The notes: a model not told the origin generated them from the letters alone. A stretch of DNA of 64,000 bases from Chelatococcus caeni (GCF_014196925.1 NZ_JACIEN010000005.1:248001-312000); one strand, 5' to 3'; numbered from the stretch's first letter, positions 45,383 through 54,113 are shown. Numbers and translations are program-made.

Positions 45383-46195
45383 TTACTTGTGAACGGCGGA
45401 AATGAAGGCGCGCGTGCGCGCCTGTTGCGGATCGGTCAGCACCTTACGGGCGTCGCCGATCTCGACGAGCTGGCCCTGGTCCATGAAGGCGACCCGGTTG
45501 CCCACCTCGCGGGCGAAGCCGAGCTCGTGGGTGACCACGATCATCGTCATGCCGGAGCCGGCGAGGTCGCGCATCACGCCGAGCACCTCGCCGACGAGTT
45601 CCGGGTCGAGTGCGGAGGTCGGCTCGTCGAAGAGGAGGAGCTCGGGGCGCATGGCGAGCGCACGGGCGATGGCGACGCGCTGCTGCTGGCCGCCGGACAG
45701 GTGCGCAGGGTAGGCGTCGCGCTTGTCGGCGAGGCCGACGCGCGCCAGAAGCGCCTCGGCGCGCTCGCGGGCCTCGGCCGGCTTCTCGCCAAGCACCTGC
45801 ACCGGGCCCTCGATGATGTTCTCGATCGCGGTGAGGTGGGGGAAGAGGTTGAAGCGCTGGAAGACCATGCCGATGCGGCGCCGCTGGCGCGCGATCTCGG
45901 CATCGGTCAATTCGTGCAGGAAGTTGCCGTCGCGCCGGTAGCCGACGAGCTCGCCAGCAACCCAGATGGCGCCGCCGTCGATGCGCTCGAGCTGGTTGAT
46001 GCAGCGCAGGAAGGTGCTCTTGCCCGAGCCCGAGGGGCCGATGATGCAGACCACCTCGCCCTTCGGCACCGCGATGTCGATGCCCTTCAGCACCTCGTTG
46101 TCGCCGAAGCGCTTGCGCACATCTGCGGCGACGACGAGCGGGGCGGCCGGGGAAAGGTTCTGGTCGTCGGCTGCGGCGGTGGTGCGGATGTCCAT
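45383..46195 (-). CDS. polar amino-acid ABC transporter ATP-binding protein (GlnQ/HisP type)
   Basis: 270 residues from the ATG at 46195; the frame is open further upstream inside the permease gene. Walker A GPSGSGKST, Q-loop VFQRFNLFPHL, signature [15 protein letters not shown], Walker B LLLFDEPTSALDPE and switch His in VTHELGFA are all present. An insertion of about 15 residues between Walker A and the Q-loop (VGYRRDGNFLHELTDAEI) is common in this subfamily. It drives the importer of this operon. Confidence 0.93.
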   Translation of the reverse strand: MDIRTTAAADDQNLSPAAPLVVAADVRKRFGDNEVLKGIDIAVPKGEVVCIIGPSGSGKSTFLRCINQLERIDGGAIWVAGELVGYRRDGNFLHELTDAEIARQRRRIGMVFQRFNLFPHLTAIENIIEGPVQVLGEKPAEARERAEALLARVGLADKRDAYPAHLSGGQQQRVAIARALAMRPELLLFDEPTSALDPELVGEVLGVMRDLAGSGMTMIVVTHELGFAREVGNRVAFMDQGQLVEIGDARKVLTDPQQARTRAFISAVHK

Positions 46196-46209
46196 GGCCA
46201 GTCCTCCCG

Positions 46210-47130
46210 TCACTTCGTATCGGCGGCGGGAGCCGCACCCTTGGAATAGTACTTCTCGATGCGCCCCTGGATGAGGCTGAGCGCCGTCACGACGATGAGG
46301 TACCAGAAGGCGGCGACGATCAGCAGCTCGATGACGCGCGAGTTGGCGTAGTAGATGTTCTGCGCGCTGTGCAGGATCTCGGCATACTGGATGACGCTGG
46401 CGAGCGAGGTGAGCTTGACCATGCCGATGAACTCGTTGCCCACCGGCGGGATGATGACGCGCATGGCCTGGGGCATGATGATGCGGCGCAGCATCTTGAG
46501 CCGCGTCATGCCGAGCGTCTGGGCCGCCTCGTACTGGCCGCGGTCGACCGAGAGAAGGCCGGCGCGCACGACCTCGGCCGTGAAGGCGCCCTGCTGGATG
46601 CCGAGGCCGAGGAGGGCGGCGACGAAGGGCGTCATCACCTCGACCGTCGGCACCGAGAAGAGGCCCGGAATGCCCATGGTCGGGAAGATGAGGGCGAGAT
46701 TGAACCACAAGAGCAGCTGCAGCAGCGCCGGAACCGCGCGGAACAGCCAGATGTAGCCGAGCGCCGTGTAGGACAGCACCGGATTGTCCGACAGCCGCAT
46801 GATGGCGAAGACGACGCCGAGCACGATGCCGACGACCATGGCGAGGATGGCCATGACGATGGTGTTGACGAGGCCGGTCATGATCGCCGGCACCGTCAGG
46901 AACTCGCCGACGTAGCTCCACTCGATCTGCCCGACGACGAAGGCGTGGGCGATGGCGGCCAGCGCCGCCAGGACCAGGGCGGCGGCGACCATCCGCCCAT
47001 AGTGCCGCCGGGGCACATGGACGAGATGGCTGATCTGGTAGACGGTGTCGGTCATCGGCTTTGCTCGTTCTCCTGATCCCGCCGCGGCATCTTCGGCCGT
47101 CGGCAAGGGATCGTTCCTGGCATCGTCCAT
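46210..47130 (-). CDS. polar amino-acid ABC transporter permease (HisM/GltJ type)
   Basis: 306 residues if begun at the ATG at 47130, which has GAGG five bases upstream; a second in-frame ATG at 47055 (MTDTVYQISH) would give 281 and has only a distant AGGAG. About six membrane helices are visible, and the EAA loop reads YEAAQTLGMTRLKMLRRIIMP. A single permease gene is present, so the channel is presumably a homodimer. It lies between the lyase and ATPase genes. Confidence 0.9.
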   Translation of the reverse strand: MDDARNDPLPTAEDAAAGSGERAKPMTDTVYQISHLVHVPRRHYGRMVAAALVLAALAAIAHAFVVGQIEWSYVGEFLTVPAIMTGLVNTIVMAILAMVVGIVLGVVFAIMRLSDNPVLSYTALGYIWLFRAVPALLQLLLWFNLALIFPTMGIPGLFSVPTVEVMTPFVAALLGLGIQQGAFTAEVVRAGLLSVDRGQYEAAQTLGMTRLKMLRRIIMPQAMRVIIPPVGNEFIGMVKLTSLASVIQYAEILHSAQNIYYANSRVIELLIVAAFWYLIVVTALSLIQGRIEKYYSKGAAPAADTK

Positions 47131-47177
47131 TGGGCCCTCGGCGCCGATGACGATGCTTTCCCCGGAAGTGTGCGCGC

Positions 47178-48587
47178 TCAGGCGCTTTCCGCCCAGCGCC
47201 GCTGCGCCTCGACAGTCCTCTTCAGCCGCTCGATCTGCTCGCCGACCCGCGCCGGCGAGGTGCCGCCATAGCCGCTGCGCGCGGCGACGGCCGCCTCGGG
47301 CGTCAGCCTGGGCAGAACGTCGGCACCGAGCCGTGCATCGACGGCGGCAAGGTCCGCCGGCGTCAGCTCCGACAGGTCGATGGCCATTTCCTCGCAATAG
47401 CGCACCAGCGACCCGGTGATCTCGTGCGCCTCGCTGAAGGGCACGCCGTTCTGCGACAGCCAGTCCGCGACCTCCGTCGCAAGGGTGAAGCCCTCGGTCG
47501 CCTGTTCGGCGAGGCGCTCGCGGTCGACCGCCATGGTGGCGATCATGCCGGCCATGGCGGGCAGCACGAGGTCGAGCGTGTCGATGGCCTCGAAGCTCGC
47601 CCACTTGTCCTCGGAGAGGTCGCGGTTGTAGGCGAAGGGCAGGCCCTTGAGCGCCACCAGGAGGCCGTTGAGGCTGGCGATGAGGCGCGCCGCGCGCCCG
47701 CGCGTCAGCTCTGCGATGTCCGCATTCTTCTTCTGCGGCATGATGGAAGAGCCGGTGGCATAGCCGTCGTCGAGGCTGACCCAGCGGAACTGCTTCGAGG
47801 ACCAGAGGAAGACTTCCTCGGCGAGCCGCGAGAGGTTGACGCCGAGCATCGCCGTGACGAACAGGAACTCGGCCACGTGGTCGCGGCTGCCGACGGCATC
47901 GATCGAGTTCTCGCACGGGGCGTCGTAGCCGAGTTCCTTGGCCGACAGCTCGGGATGGAGCGCGATGGCGGAGCCGGCGAGCGCGGCGGCACCGAGGGGC
48001 GAGCGTGCGGCGCGCCGGTCGAAGTCGCGGAAGCGCTCGACGTCGCGCGAAAAGCCCTGGGCATGGGCGAGGAGCTGGTGGGCGAAGGTGACGGGCTGGG
48101 CCGGCTGCAGGTGGGTGAAGCCGGGGCAGAGCGTGTCGCGATGCTGTTCCGCCTGCGCGATCAGCGCCCCCTGCAGGGCGAGCACCTGGCTGGCGAGCCG
48201 GCGGGCGGCGCTGCGCAGGTGGAGCTTGAGGTCGTTCGCCGCCTGGTCGTTGCGCGAGCGGCCGGCCCGGAGCTTGCCTCCCAGCGCACCGAGCCGGTCC
48301 TTCAGCATGCGCTCGAGGAAGGTGTGCACGTCCTCGTCGGCCGGGGAGGGGGCGATGCGCCCGGCGCGCCAGTCTTCCCCGATCGCCTCGAGGGCGGCAA
48401 TGATCTCGCCCGTCTCGGCCTCGGTCAGGATGCCGGCGCGCATCAGTTCGCGCGCATGCGCCACTGAGGATTGCAGGTCTTCCGGCACCAGGCGGAAATA
48501 GTTCGCCGGCGCCCGCGACAGATTCATCAGCGCCTCGGACGGCGGCGAGCGAAAGCGCGCACCCCACAGTCTCACCGGTTCGGTCAT
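47178..48587 (-). CDS. ArgH-like C-N lyase of the aspartase/fumarase superfamily
   Basis: 469 residues from the ATG at 48587, which has AGGAGG seven bases upstream. The superfamily signature loop is intact: TGSSIMPQKKNADIAELTRG (usual ArgH has KNPD). The substrate region normally GKLHTGRSRND reads GKLRAGRSRND, and the N-terminal KIDFD-type stretch is replaced by APANYFRLVPEDL. These differences and its place in a transport operon with an MmgE/PrpD gene argue against arginine biosynthesis. EDDS lyase of Chelativorans belongs to the same branch and releases fumarate from N-substituted aspartates. That function is inferred here. Confidence 0.85.
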   Translation of the reverse strand: MTEPVRLWGARFRSPPSEALMNLSRAPANYFRLVPEDLQSSVAHARELMRAGILTEAETGEIIAALEAIGEDWRAGRIAPSPADEDVHTFLERMLKDRLGALGGKLRAGRSRNDQAANDLKLHLRSAARRLASQVLALQGALIAQAEQHRDTLCPGFTHLQPAQPVTFAHQLLAHAQGFSRDVERFRDFDRRAARSPLGAAALAGSAIALHPELSAKELGYDAPCENSIDAVGSRDHVAEFLFVTAMLGVNLSRLAEEVFLWSSKQFRWVSLDDGYATGSSIMPQKKNADIAELTRGRAARLIASLNGLLVALKGLPFAYNRDLSEDKWASFEAIDTLDLVLPAMAGMIATMAVDRERLAEQATEGFTLATEVADWLSQNGVPFSEAHEITGSLVRYCEEMAIDLSELTPADLAAVDARLGADVLPRLTPEAAVAARSGYGGTSPARVGEQIERLKRTVEAQRRWAESA

Positions 48588-48688
48588 CCGCAATCCTCCT
48601 GTCACAATCGATGCTGGCACCGGCCCCGAAACTGGACAATTGAATAGATTTCCGAAACACTAGTCCAAAATGGAATAGGAGAGGGGGC
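48588..48688. promoter_or_regulatory. divergent promoter region of lyase operon and LysR gene
   Basis: 101 bp, AT-rich in the middle. GGAC and GTCC flank the segment from about 48635, giving a spaced dyad with TTGAATAGATTTCCG inside. A LysR protein commonly binds such divergent regions and controls the neighbouring operon. Confidence 0.55.
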
Positions 48689-49627
48689 ATGACGCGCCCG
48701 CATCTGCCGACGACGACGGGGCTGCGCGTCGTGGCGGCGCTCGCCCAGCACGGCACGGTCTCGGCCGCGGCCCAGGCGCTCAACCTCACGCAGAGCGCGG
48801 TCAGCAAGCAGCTCAAGGCGGTGGAGGACCTCGTCGGCCTCGCGCTCTTCACGCGCACGAGCCGCGGACTGGCGCCGACCGAGGCCGGCGTCATCTACAT
48901 CGCCCAGGCGCGCGTCGCCCTCGGCGCGCTGGAGACGGCGGCAGCCCGGGTTGCGGGCCTGCGCTCCTCGCGGCCGGCGCTCAGGCTGCACGTGCTGCCG
49001 ATCCTGGGGGATCGCTGGTTCATGCCGCGCTTCTCGCGCTTCGTCGAGGCGCATCCCGATATCGAGGTGCAGTTCAGCACCTTCGCCGCCAGCGACACGG
49101 TGGAGGAGGCGGACATCGTCTTCCGCTTCGGTGACGGGCACTGGCCCGGCTGGCAGGCGGATTATTTCCTCGGCCGGGAGGTGCTCCTTGTCGGCGCACC
49201 GCAGTTCATCGCCCGCGGCGGCGGCATCGATGCGCCGGAGGATGCATGGCGCTTCCCGATTTTGGAGCATCGGCAGACGCCGCTCCACTGGAGCGACTTC
49301 GCCGCGAGCCACGGCATCGGCGATGTGCGACCGGAGCGGATGGTGCGGCTCGGCTATTATTCGCTCGTCATCCGCGCGGCCATCGCGGGACAGGGCCTGG
49401 CGCTGGTGCCGCGCAGCCTGATCCTCGACGAGCTCGCCGGCGGGCAACTCGTCAATCCGGCGGGGCTCGGCTACTCGAGCACCAATTGCTACTGGCTGAC
49501 GACGCCGCTCGACCGGCCGCGGCATGCCGACCTCGCCACCTTCTGCGACTGGGCGCTGGCGGAAGCGCGCGAGACGGAAAGTACAGCGGCGGCTCAGGCG
49601 CCGCTCGCTGCCTCGCAGCGTTCGTAA
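48689..49627 (+). CDS. LysR-family transcriptional regulator (GcvA-like)
   Basis: 312 residues with AGGAGAGGG before the ATG. The N-terminal winged helix-turn-helix is clear (HGTVSAAAQALNLTQSAVSK, then LFTRTSRGLAPTEAG). The effector domain follows, with SLVIRAAIAGQGLALVPRSL. It is divergent from the ArgH-like operon and likely controls it in response to a substrate or intermediate. Its last 34 bp overlap the convergent deacetylase gene. Confidence 0.92.
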   Translation: MTRPHLPTTTGLRVVAALAQHGTVSAAAQALNLTQSAVSKQLKAVEDLVGLALFTRTSRGLAPTEAGVIYIAQARVALGALETAAARVAGLRSSRPALRLHVLPILGDRWFMPRFSRFVEAHPDIEVQFSTFAASDTVEEADIVFRFGDGHWPGWQADYFLGREVLLVGAPQFIARGGGIDAPEDAWRFPILEHRQTPLHWSDFAASHGIGDVRPERMVRLGYYSLVIRAAIAGQGLALVPRSLILDELAGGQLVNPAGLGYSSTNCYWLTTPLDRPRHADLATFCDWALAEARETESTAAAQAPLAASQRS

Positions 49628-50463
49628 TGGTCGGCGATGTCGCGGCCCGTCGCCCACCAGACGTCGTCGAAGCACGCGACATGGGTCAGGAATTCGTCGA
49701 GCAGGCGATGGCGCATCGGCCGTCCCGACACCTGCGGATGCAGCATCATGGTGGTGACGCCGCCCCAGGCGTGCGTCTGCTCGAATTCGTCGCGCCAGAT
49801 GGAGAGCACGGCCTCGCGGCCGAAGAGCGCGCGCGGGCTCATGCGGTGCGTGATGCCGAAGTTCCAATCGTCGAGGCTGTAGTTGACCGGGATCTCGATC
49901 GGCCCCGGCCCGTCCGGCAGCAGGTGGCGGTAGGGCCGGATGTCGTCTCGCCAGGAGCTGGAATAGCGGATGCCGCGCTCGCGCAGCATCTTGAGCAGCG
50001 CGACGCAGCTTTCGCCCGACGGCGCGCGGTAGCCCACGGGCACGACGCCGAGGACGCGCTTCAGCGCCTCGAAGCCCCGCTCCACCTCCTCGCGCATCAC
50101 CTCGTCGTCGCCCGGCTCCGGCCGCAGGTGCCAGTAGCCGTGGTGGGCGATCTCGTGCCCCGCCTTCAGGATGGCCTCGCAGGCGGCGGGATGGGCGTCC
50201 ACCGTCCAGCCGGTGACGAAGAAGGTCGCCTTGGCGCCGTGGTGGGCGAGCAGCTCGAGGAGCTTCGGGATGCCGACGCGCGCCTCGTAGCCGCCGTAGG
50301 ACATGGTGACGAGGCGCTCGGCATTGCGCCGGTCGATGCCGAGCCAGACCGATTCGGCATCGACGTCGAAGCCGAGGAAGAAGGCGGACTGCTTGCCGTC
50401 GGGCCAGGGAAAGTCCGGGGCGGGCGGCGCGGGATTGGCCGGGCGGGGCATGTCGGCTGGCAT
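49594..50463 (-). CDS. polysaccharide deacetylase family protein, PuuE-like
   Basis: 289 residues from the ATG at 50463 with GAGGAGA upstream. There is no signal peptide, so it acts in the cytoplasm. NodB-fold motifs: FDVDAES (catalytic/metal Asp pair), GHEIAHHGYWHLRPE (metal His), GYRAPSGES and MLHPQVSGRP. Cytosolic members of this branch are annotated as PuuE-like allantoinases or amidohydrolases acting on small molecules rather than polymers. The neighbouring amino-acid genes favour a small C-N substrate, but none can be named. Confidence 0.82.
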   Translation of the reverse strand: MPADMPRPANPAPPAPDFPWPDGKQSAFFLGFDVDAESVWLGIDRRNAERLVTMSYGGYEARVGIPKLLELLAHHGAKATFFVTGWTVDAHPAACEAILKAGHEIAHHGYWHLRPEPGDDEVMREEVERGFEALKRVLGVVPVGYRAPSGESCVALLKMLRERGIRYSSSWRDDIRPYRHLLPDGPGPIEIPVNYSLDDWNFGITHRMSPRALFGREAVLSIWRDEFEQTHAWGGVTTMMLHPQVSGRPMRHRLLDEFLTHVACFDDVWWATGRDIADHYERCEAASGA

Positions 50464-50554
50464 GATCGTCTCCTCTTGCGGCCGATGCTGCCAGCCGGCG
50501 GGAAAATGCCAATTGAAATGATTTCCATGCCGCCAGTCGGCGATGGAATAGCCT

Positions 50555-51067
50555 CTATGAGGCCTCGGCGGCGAGCGCTGCGAGCTGCTCGCCCGGCAGG
50601 GTGTAATAGACCTTCTCCACCGCCCGCGCGCCGAGCGCGGCATAGAGCCGCTGGGCGCCCTCGTTGCCCCGGTCGGTGGTGAAGTCGATGCGGCCGATGC
50701 CGTTGTCGGCGGCGAAGCGCGCGATGAAGGCCATGAGGCCACGGCCGAGCCCCCGGCCCCGCGCCGCCTCGACGACGAAGAGGTCCTTCAGGTAGACGAG
50801 CCCCTTGAGGTCGCGGCCGGGCCGGATCACGGCGATGCAGGCGAGCCCGAGCGGCGCGCCGTCCGCGCCGCTGGCGAGCACGAAGCGCGTGCCCTCCCGC
50901 TCTCCGAGCGTCGCCGCGACCATCGCGCGATAGTCGCCCGCCGGCGGCAGCGCCTCGCCCGGGCGATAATGCGCATCCATGGCCGCGATGAGCGCTGCGA
51001 CCGTCGCTGCATCCGCCGGCGTGGCGAAGGCGATGGAGACGGCGGATGCGGGAGCGGTGGCGGGCAT
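50555..51067 (-). CDS. GNAT-family N-acetyltransferase
   Basis: 170 residues from the ATG at 51067; a longer frame begins at 51157 but lacks family character there. The acetyl-CoA loop is VVEAARGRGLGRGLMAF (R-x-x-G-x-G/A pattern), after LVYLKDLFV, and a late RLYAALGARAVEKVYY. The acceptor is unknown. It is 91 bp upstream of the deacetylase gene on the same strand, so the two could be an acetylation/deacetylation pair or just neighbours. Confidence 0.82.
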   Translation of the reverse strand: MPATAPASAVSIAFATPADAATVAALIAAMDAHYRPGEALPPAGDYRAMVAATLGEREGTRFVLASGADGAPLGLACIAVIRPGRDLKGLVYLKDLFVVEAARGRGLGRGLMAFIARFAADNGIGRIDFTTDRGNEGAQRLYAALGARAVEKVYYTLPGEQLAALAAEAS

Positions 51068-51253
51068 TCCTGAGCGACCGGCGTTGAGGCGACGACGCGC
51101 GACCTTTGCCACGGCCGCGGCGAAAGGCAAGCGGGCATGAGCGCGACGGGTTCGCACTTGAAGGCCCGGCGACGGGGCGGAATAGTGGCGATCTCATTCA
51201 TCCGGGCGGTCGAGCGCCGGTCGGCGCCGCCGTTTCTTCACCGCGAGGCCCGC

Positions 51254-51919
51254 ATGACCGTGACCCTCGGCATCATCCACACGTCCGTGGCGACCCTCGA
51301 CGTCTTCCCCGGCCTGATCCGCGCCGAGGCGCCCGAGCTCCGCATCATCAACATCCTGGACGATTCGATCCTGCCGGAGCTGCGCGACAACGGCGGGCGC
51401 CTCGAGGCCGTGCTGCCGCGCTGGGCCGGCTATTGCCGCACGGCGAAGGATCAGGGGGCGCGGCTCCTCCTCAACGCCTGCTCGTCGATCGGCGCGCTCG
51501 GCGCCACGGTTTCGTCGCAGGTCGGCATCCCGATCCTGCGGGTCGATGCCGGCATGGCGCGCGCGGCGGTGCGGCGCGGCCGGCGTATCGCCGTCATCGC
51601 CACCTTGCCCACCACGCTCGAGCCGACCACGGCGCTCGTCGAGGAGACGGCCCGGGCCGAAGGCGTCGAGGCCGATGTCGAGGCCGTGCTGGTGGAGGGT
51701 GCCTATGACGCCCTGATGGCGGGCGACCGCGACGGGCACGACCGGCGCCTCGTCGACGCATTGGGGGAGGTCGCGGCGCGCAGCGATGTCGTGGTGCTGG
51801 CCCAGGCCTCGATGGCGCGGGTGGTGCCGGCGCTCGCGGAGGAGGAGCGTGGCAAGGTGCTGGCGAGCCCGCCCTTCGCCGTGGCGGATGTCGTCGCGGC
51901 CCTCGCGCGGATCAGCTGA
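51254..51919 (+). CDS. Asp/Glu racemase superfamily protein with one catalytic cysteine
   Basis: 221 residues from the ATG at 51254, which has GAGG six bases upstream; a longer frame from 51137 lacks family character. The first catalytic Cys is kept (Cys76 in LLLNACSSIG). The second, normally in VLGCT, is replaced: VVVLAQASMARV near 180-191. Two-base racemases need both, so this is likely a one-base enzyme such as a decarboxylase, isomerase or lyase of the superfamily. It is convergent with the DeoR gene 12 bp away. Confidence 0.8.
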   Translation: MTVTLGIIHTSVATLDVFPGLIRAEAPELRIINILDDSILPELRDNGGRLEAVLPRWAGYCRTAKDQGARLLLNACSSIGALGATVSSQVGIPILRVDAGMARAAVRRGRRIAVIATLPTTLEPTTALVEETARAEGVEADVEAVLVEGAYDALMAGDRDGHDRRLVDALGEVAARSDVVVLAQASMARVVPALAEEERGKVLASPPFAVADVVAALARIS

Positions 51920-51931
51920 TCAGAAGAGGTC

Positions 51932-52732
51932 TTAAGCCCGCTTCTTCTCGAGCGCAGGCTCCGCCTCGGCGATCAGCAGCTCGCAGCGCGCCTCCTCGAT
52001 CATCGCCTTGATCGCTCCGACGGGCCGCCTGTCGGTGACGAGCACGTTGAAGTCGCGCAGGTGGGCGAGGCGCGCCATGGCGACCCGGCCGAACTTGCTG
52101 TGGTCGGCGAGCAGCACCCGGCGCCGGGCGTTGCGCAGCATGCTGCGCCCGACGATGACCTCCTCGTCCCGGTATTCCAGCAGGTTGCCCTCCGCATCGA
52201 TGCCGCCGATGCTCGTCACCAACAGGTCGCAGCGGTACTGCTCGACGAATTCGGCGGCGAACATGCCGCAGACGGCACCGTTGTATTTCGTCCACCGGCC
52301 GCCGGTGACCTGGATCGAGACATCCGGGCAATCGGCGAGGATCGTGGCCGCCGAGATGCTGTTGGTGACGATGCGCAGACCGGCCGGCTGACATCTGGCG
52401 AGCGCCCGCGCAAAGGCGTCGACGGTGGTGCCGGGCGTCAGGAAGAGGGAATTGCCCGGCTTGACGAGGCGCGCCGCGGTCTCGGCGATCGCGGCCTTTT
52501 CCGCCGCGGTTTCCTCGTAGCGCAGGCTGTAGGCGGCATTCGCCGTGCTGCGGTTGACGCTCGCGCCCCCGTGGTGACGGCGCAGAAGCCCCCGGTCGGC
52601 GAGATCGCGAATGTCGCGGCGGATGGTCTGCGGCGACACGGCGAACATGTCCGCCATCTCCTCGATGGTCAGGTAGCCCTGCACCTCGAGGGTTTCGAGA
52701 ATCCGGTCGTGGCGGGTGATCAGCGCAGCCAT
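51932..52732 (-). CDS. DeoR-family transcriptional repressor
   Basis: 266 residues. The N-terminal DeoR helix-turn-helix is complete: GYLTIEEMADMFAVSPQTIRRDI, of which the last part is the recognition helix, then LRRHHGGA. The C-terminal sugar-phosphate-sensing domain (DeoRC) has FLTPGTTVDAFARAL and DLLVTSIGGIDAEG. Such repressors respond to phosphorylated sugars. The kinase gene diverges from it across a region with candidate operators, so it probably controls the sugar locus up to 58775. Confidence 0.93.
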   Translation of the reverse strand: MAALITRHDRILETLEVQGYLTIEEMADMFAVSPQTIRRDIRDLADRGLLRRHHGGASVNRSTANAAYSLRYEETAAEKAAIAETAARLVKPGNSLFLTPGTTVDAFARALARCQPAGLRIVTNSISAATILADCPDVSIQVTGGRWTKYNGAVCGMFAAEFVEQYRCDLLVTSIGGIDAEGNLLEYRDEEVIVGRSMLRNARRRVLLADHSKFGRVAMARLAHLRDFNVLVTDRRPVGAIKAMIEEARCELLIAEAEPALEKKRA

Positions 52733-52769
52733 GATCTTGCCATAGCGCGCCCCGGCGGCGCCCGCAATG

Positions 52770-52810
52770 CTCGAAAAAGAAAACAGGCTTGCGGAAACGA
52801 AAACGGAATG
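52770..52810. promoter_or_regulatory. candidate DeoR operator cluster (CGAAA repeats)
   Basis: TCGAAAAAGAAAAC and GGAAACGAAAACGGAA are spaced about two helical turns apart in the region between the DeoR gene and the kinase gene. DeoR-family repressors often bind repeated TCGNAA/ACGAAA elements. Confidence 0.5.
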
Positions 52811-52949
52811 CTCATCATGGAGGGCGCCTCATCTGCCGGGCAGGGACCGTCTGCCGGCCAGCCGGCGCCGAAGAAGAACATGCGGGCCGCATGAGCGGAA
52901 CCGAACAGCCGTCGCAACGACGGCCCTTCGTGGGGGGACGTGGCGCGCC

Positions 52950-53882
52950 ATGATGAGGATCGTCTGTGTCGGCAATCTCGTCCACGACGAAGTCTTCCGG
53001 GTCGGCGCGCTGCCGTCGTCGGGCATCAAGACGGGGGTGCTCGACTACGAATCGCGCTTCGGCGGCCCCGCCGCCACCGCGGCCGTCGCCATTGCCCGGC
53101 TCGGCGGCCGTGCCGCCTATTGGGGCCGGGTCGGCCAGGATGATGCCGGGCGCGAGGCGCTGCGGCTGATGCAGGCGAGCGGCGTCGACTGCAGCGGCGT
53201 CGCGCAGCTTCCCGCCGGCCGCACGCTGCGCGCCATCGTGCTCGTCGACGCGCGCGGCGAGCGCAGCATCGTCTCCGATCGGCGCAGCCTCGCGCCGGAT
53301 CCCGCGGTGCTGCCGGACGATCCGCTCGACGGCACGGCGGCCGTCCTCGTCGACAGCCGTTGGCCGGCGGCGGCGGAGGTGGTGCTGGACCGGGCGCGCA
53401 AGCGCAGGGTTCCGACCATCTTCGACGCGGACGGCGGCCTGGCGGCCGACGGCGAGCGGTTGCTCGCCAAGGCTGATCACATCGTCTTCTCCAGCGAGGG
53501 TCTGCGCGACTATGCCGGCGAGGGGCCGCCCGAGCAGCTGCTGCGCCGGTGCGCCCGGGCGGCGCCGGGCCGGATCTTCGCCGTCACCCGCGGGGCGGAG
53601 GGCAGCCTGTGGCTGGTCGACGGCGACATCGTGCCCGTGCCGGCCTTCAGTGTCGCCATCGCCGACAGCACGGGTTGCGGCGACGTCTTCCACGGGGCCT
53701 ATGCGCTCGGGTTGTGCGAGGGCATGTCGCCCGTCGTGGCGGCCCATTTCGCGGCTGCCGCGGCGGCGCTCAAGGGGGCGCGCGGGCGCGGCTGGGACGG
53801 CATGCCCGACCGGGCCGCCGTCGTGCGCCTGCTGACGGACGGCGAGCGGTCGCGCACCGAGGTCGCGCAGCTTGAGTCATAA
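52950..53882 (+). CDS. PfkB-family sugar kinase
   Basis: 310 residues from the first of two adjacent ATG codons; GGGGGGAC is upstream. Ribokinase-fold motifs: FGGPAATAAVAIARLGG near the N-terminus and the catalytic DSTGCGDVFHGAYALG with the base Asp in the GCGD anion hole. The usual DTTGAGD reads DSTGCGD, a variant also found in fructokinase- and inositol-kinase-like members. It phosphorylates a sugar or sugar phosphate, probably producing the substrate of the aldolase-like protein encoded next. Confidence 0.9.
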   Translation: MMRIVCVGNLVHDEVFRVGALPSSGIKTGVLDYESRFGGPAATAAVAIARLGGRAAYWGRVGQDDAGREALRLMQASGVDCSGVAQLPAGRTLRAIVLVDARGERSIVSDRRSLAPDPAVLPDDPLDGTAAVLVDSRWPAAAEVVLDRARKRRVPTIFDADGGLAADGERLLAKADHIVFSSEGLRDYAGEGPPEQLLRRCARAAPGRIFAVTRGAEGSLWLVDGDIVPVPAFSVAIADSTGCGDVFHGAYALGLCEGMSPVVAAHFAAAAAALKGARGRGWDGMPDRAAVVRLLTDGERSRTEVAQLES

Positions 53883-53950
53883 ATCGAAAATCGAATGTTG
53901 CGATTACGAAAGGAAAATGCCTAACTGGTGATCGAAAACAATCACGAACC
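53883..53950. promoter_or_regulatory. second CGAAA repeat cluster, before the aldolase-like gene
   Basis: ATCGAAAATCGAAT, TTACGAAAGGAAA and ATCGAAAACAATCACGAAC follow each other at roughly 20-26 bp spacing in an AT-rich stretch right after the kinase stop. They resemble the elements near 52770-52810, suggesting a second DeoR-controlled promoter inside the locus. Confidence 0.5.
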
Positions 53951-54113
53951 ACGACGGGAGGAGGCGATGCGCCGGCATGACCCGTTCCGTTGCAGCGGTG
54001 TCCGCGGCGGGCCGAAGGCCGGCACTGCAGCGGCGGCGATGACGGGCGGCATCCCAGCGAGGCCCCTCCGGCGCCGTGATGCGATCCGATCATCATCCGG
54101 GAAGGTATGACCC

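Noticed and set aside
47178-48587. Biosynthetic argininosuccinate lyase (argH)
   Set aside because: The substrate-region residues differ and the gene heads a transport operon with a LysR regulator; kept as ArgH-like only.
48602-50512. 636-residue minus-strand open frame
   Set aside because: It spans the antisense of the LysR gene and an alternative frame of the deacetylase gene; both real genes have clear motifs.
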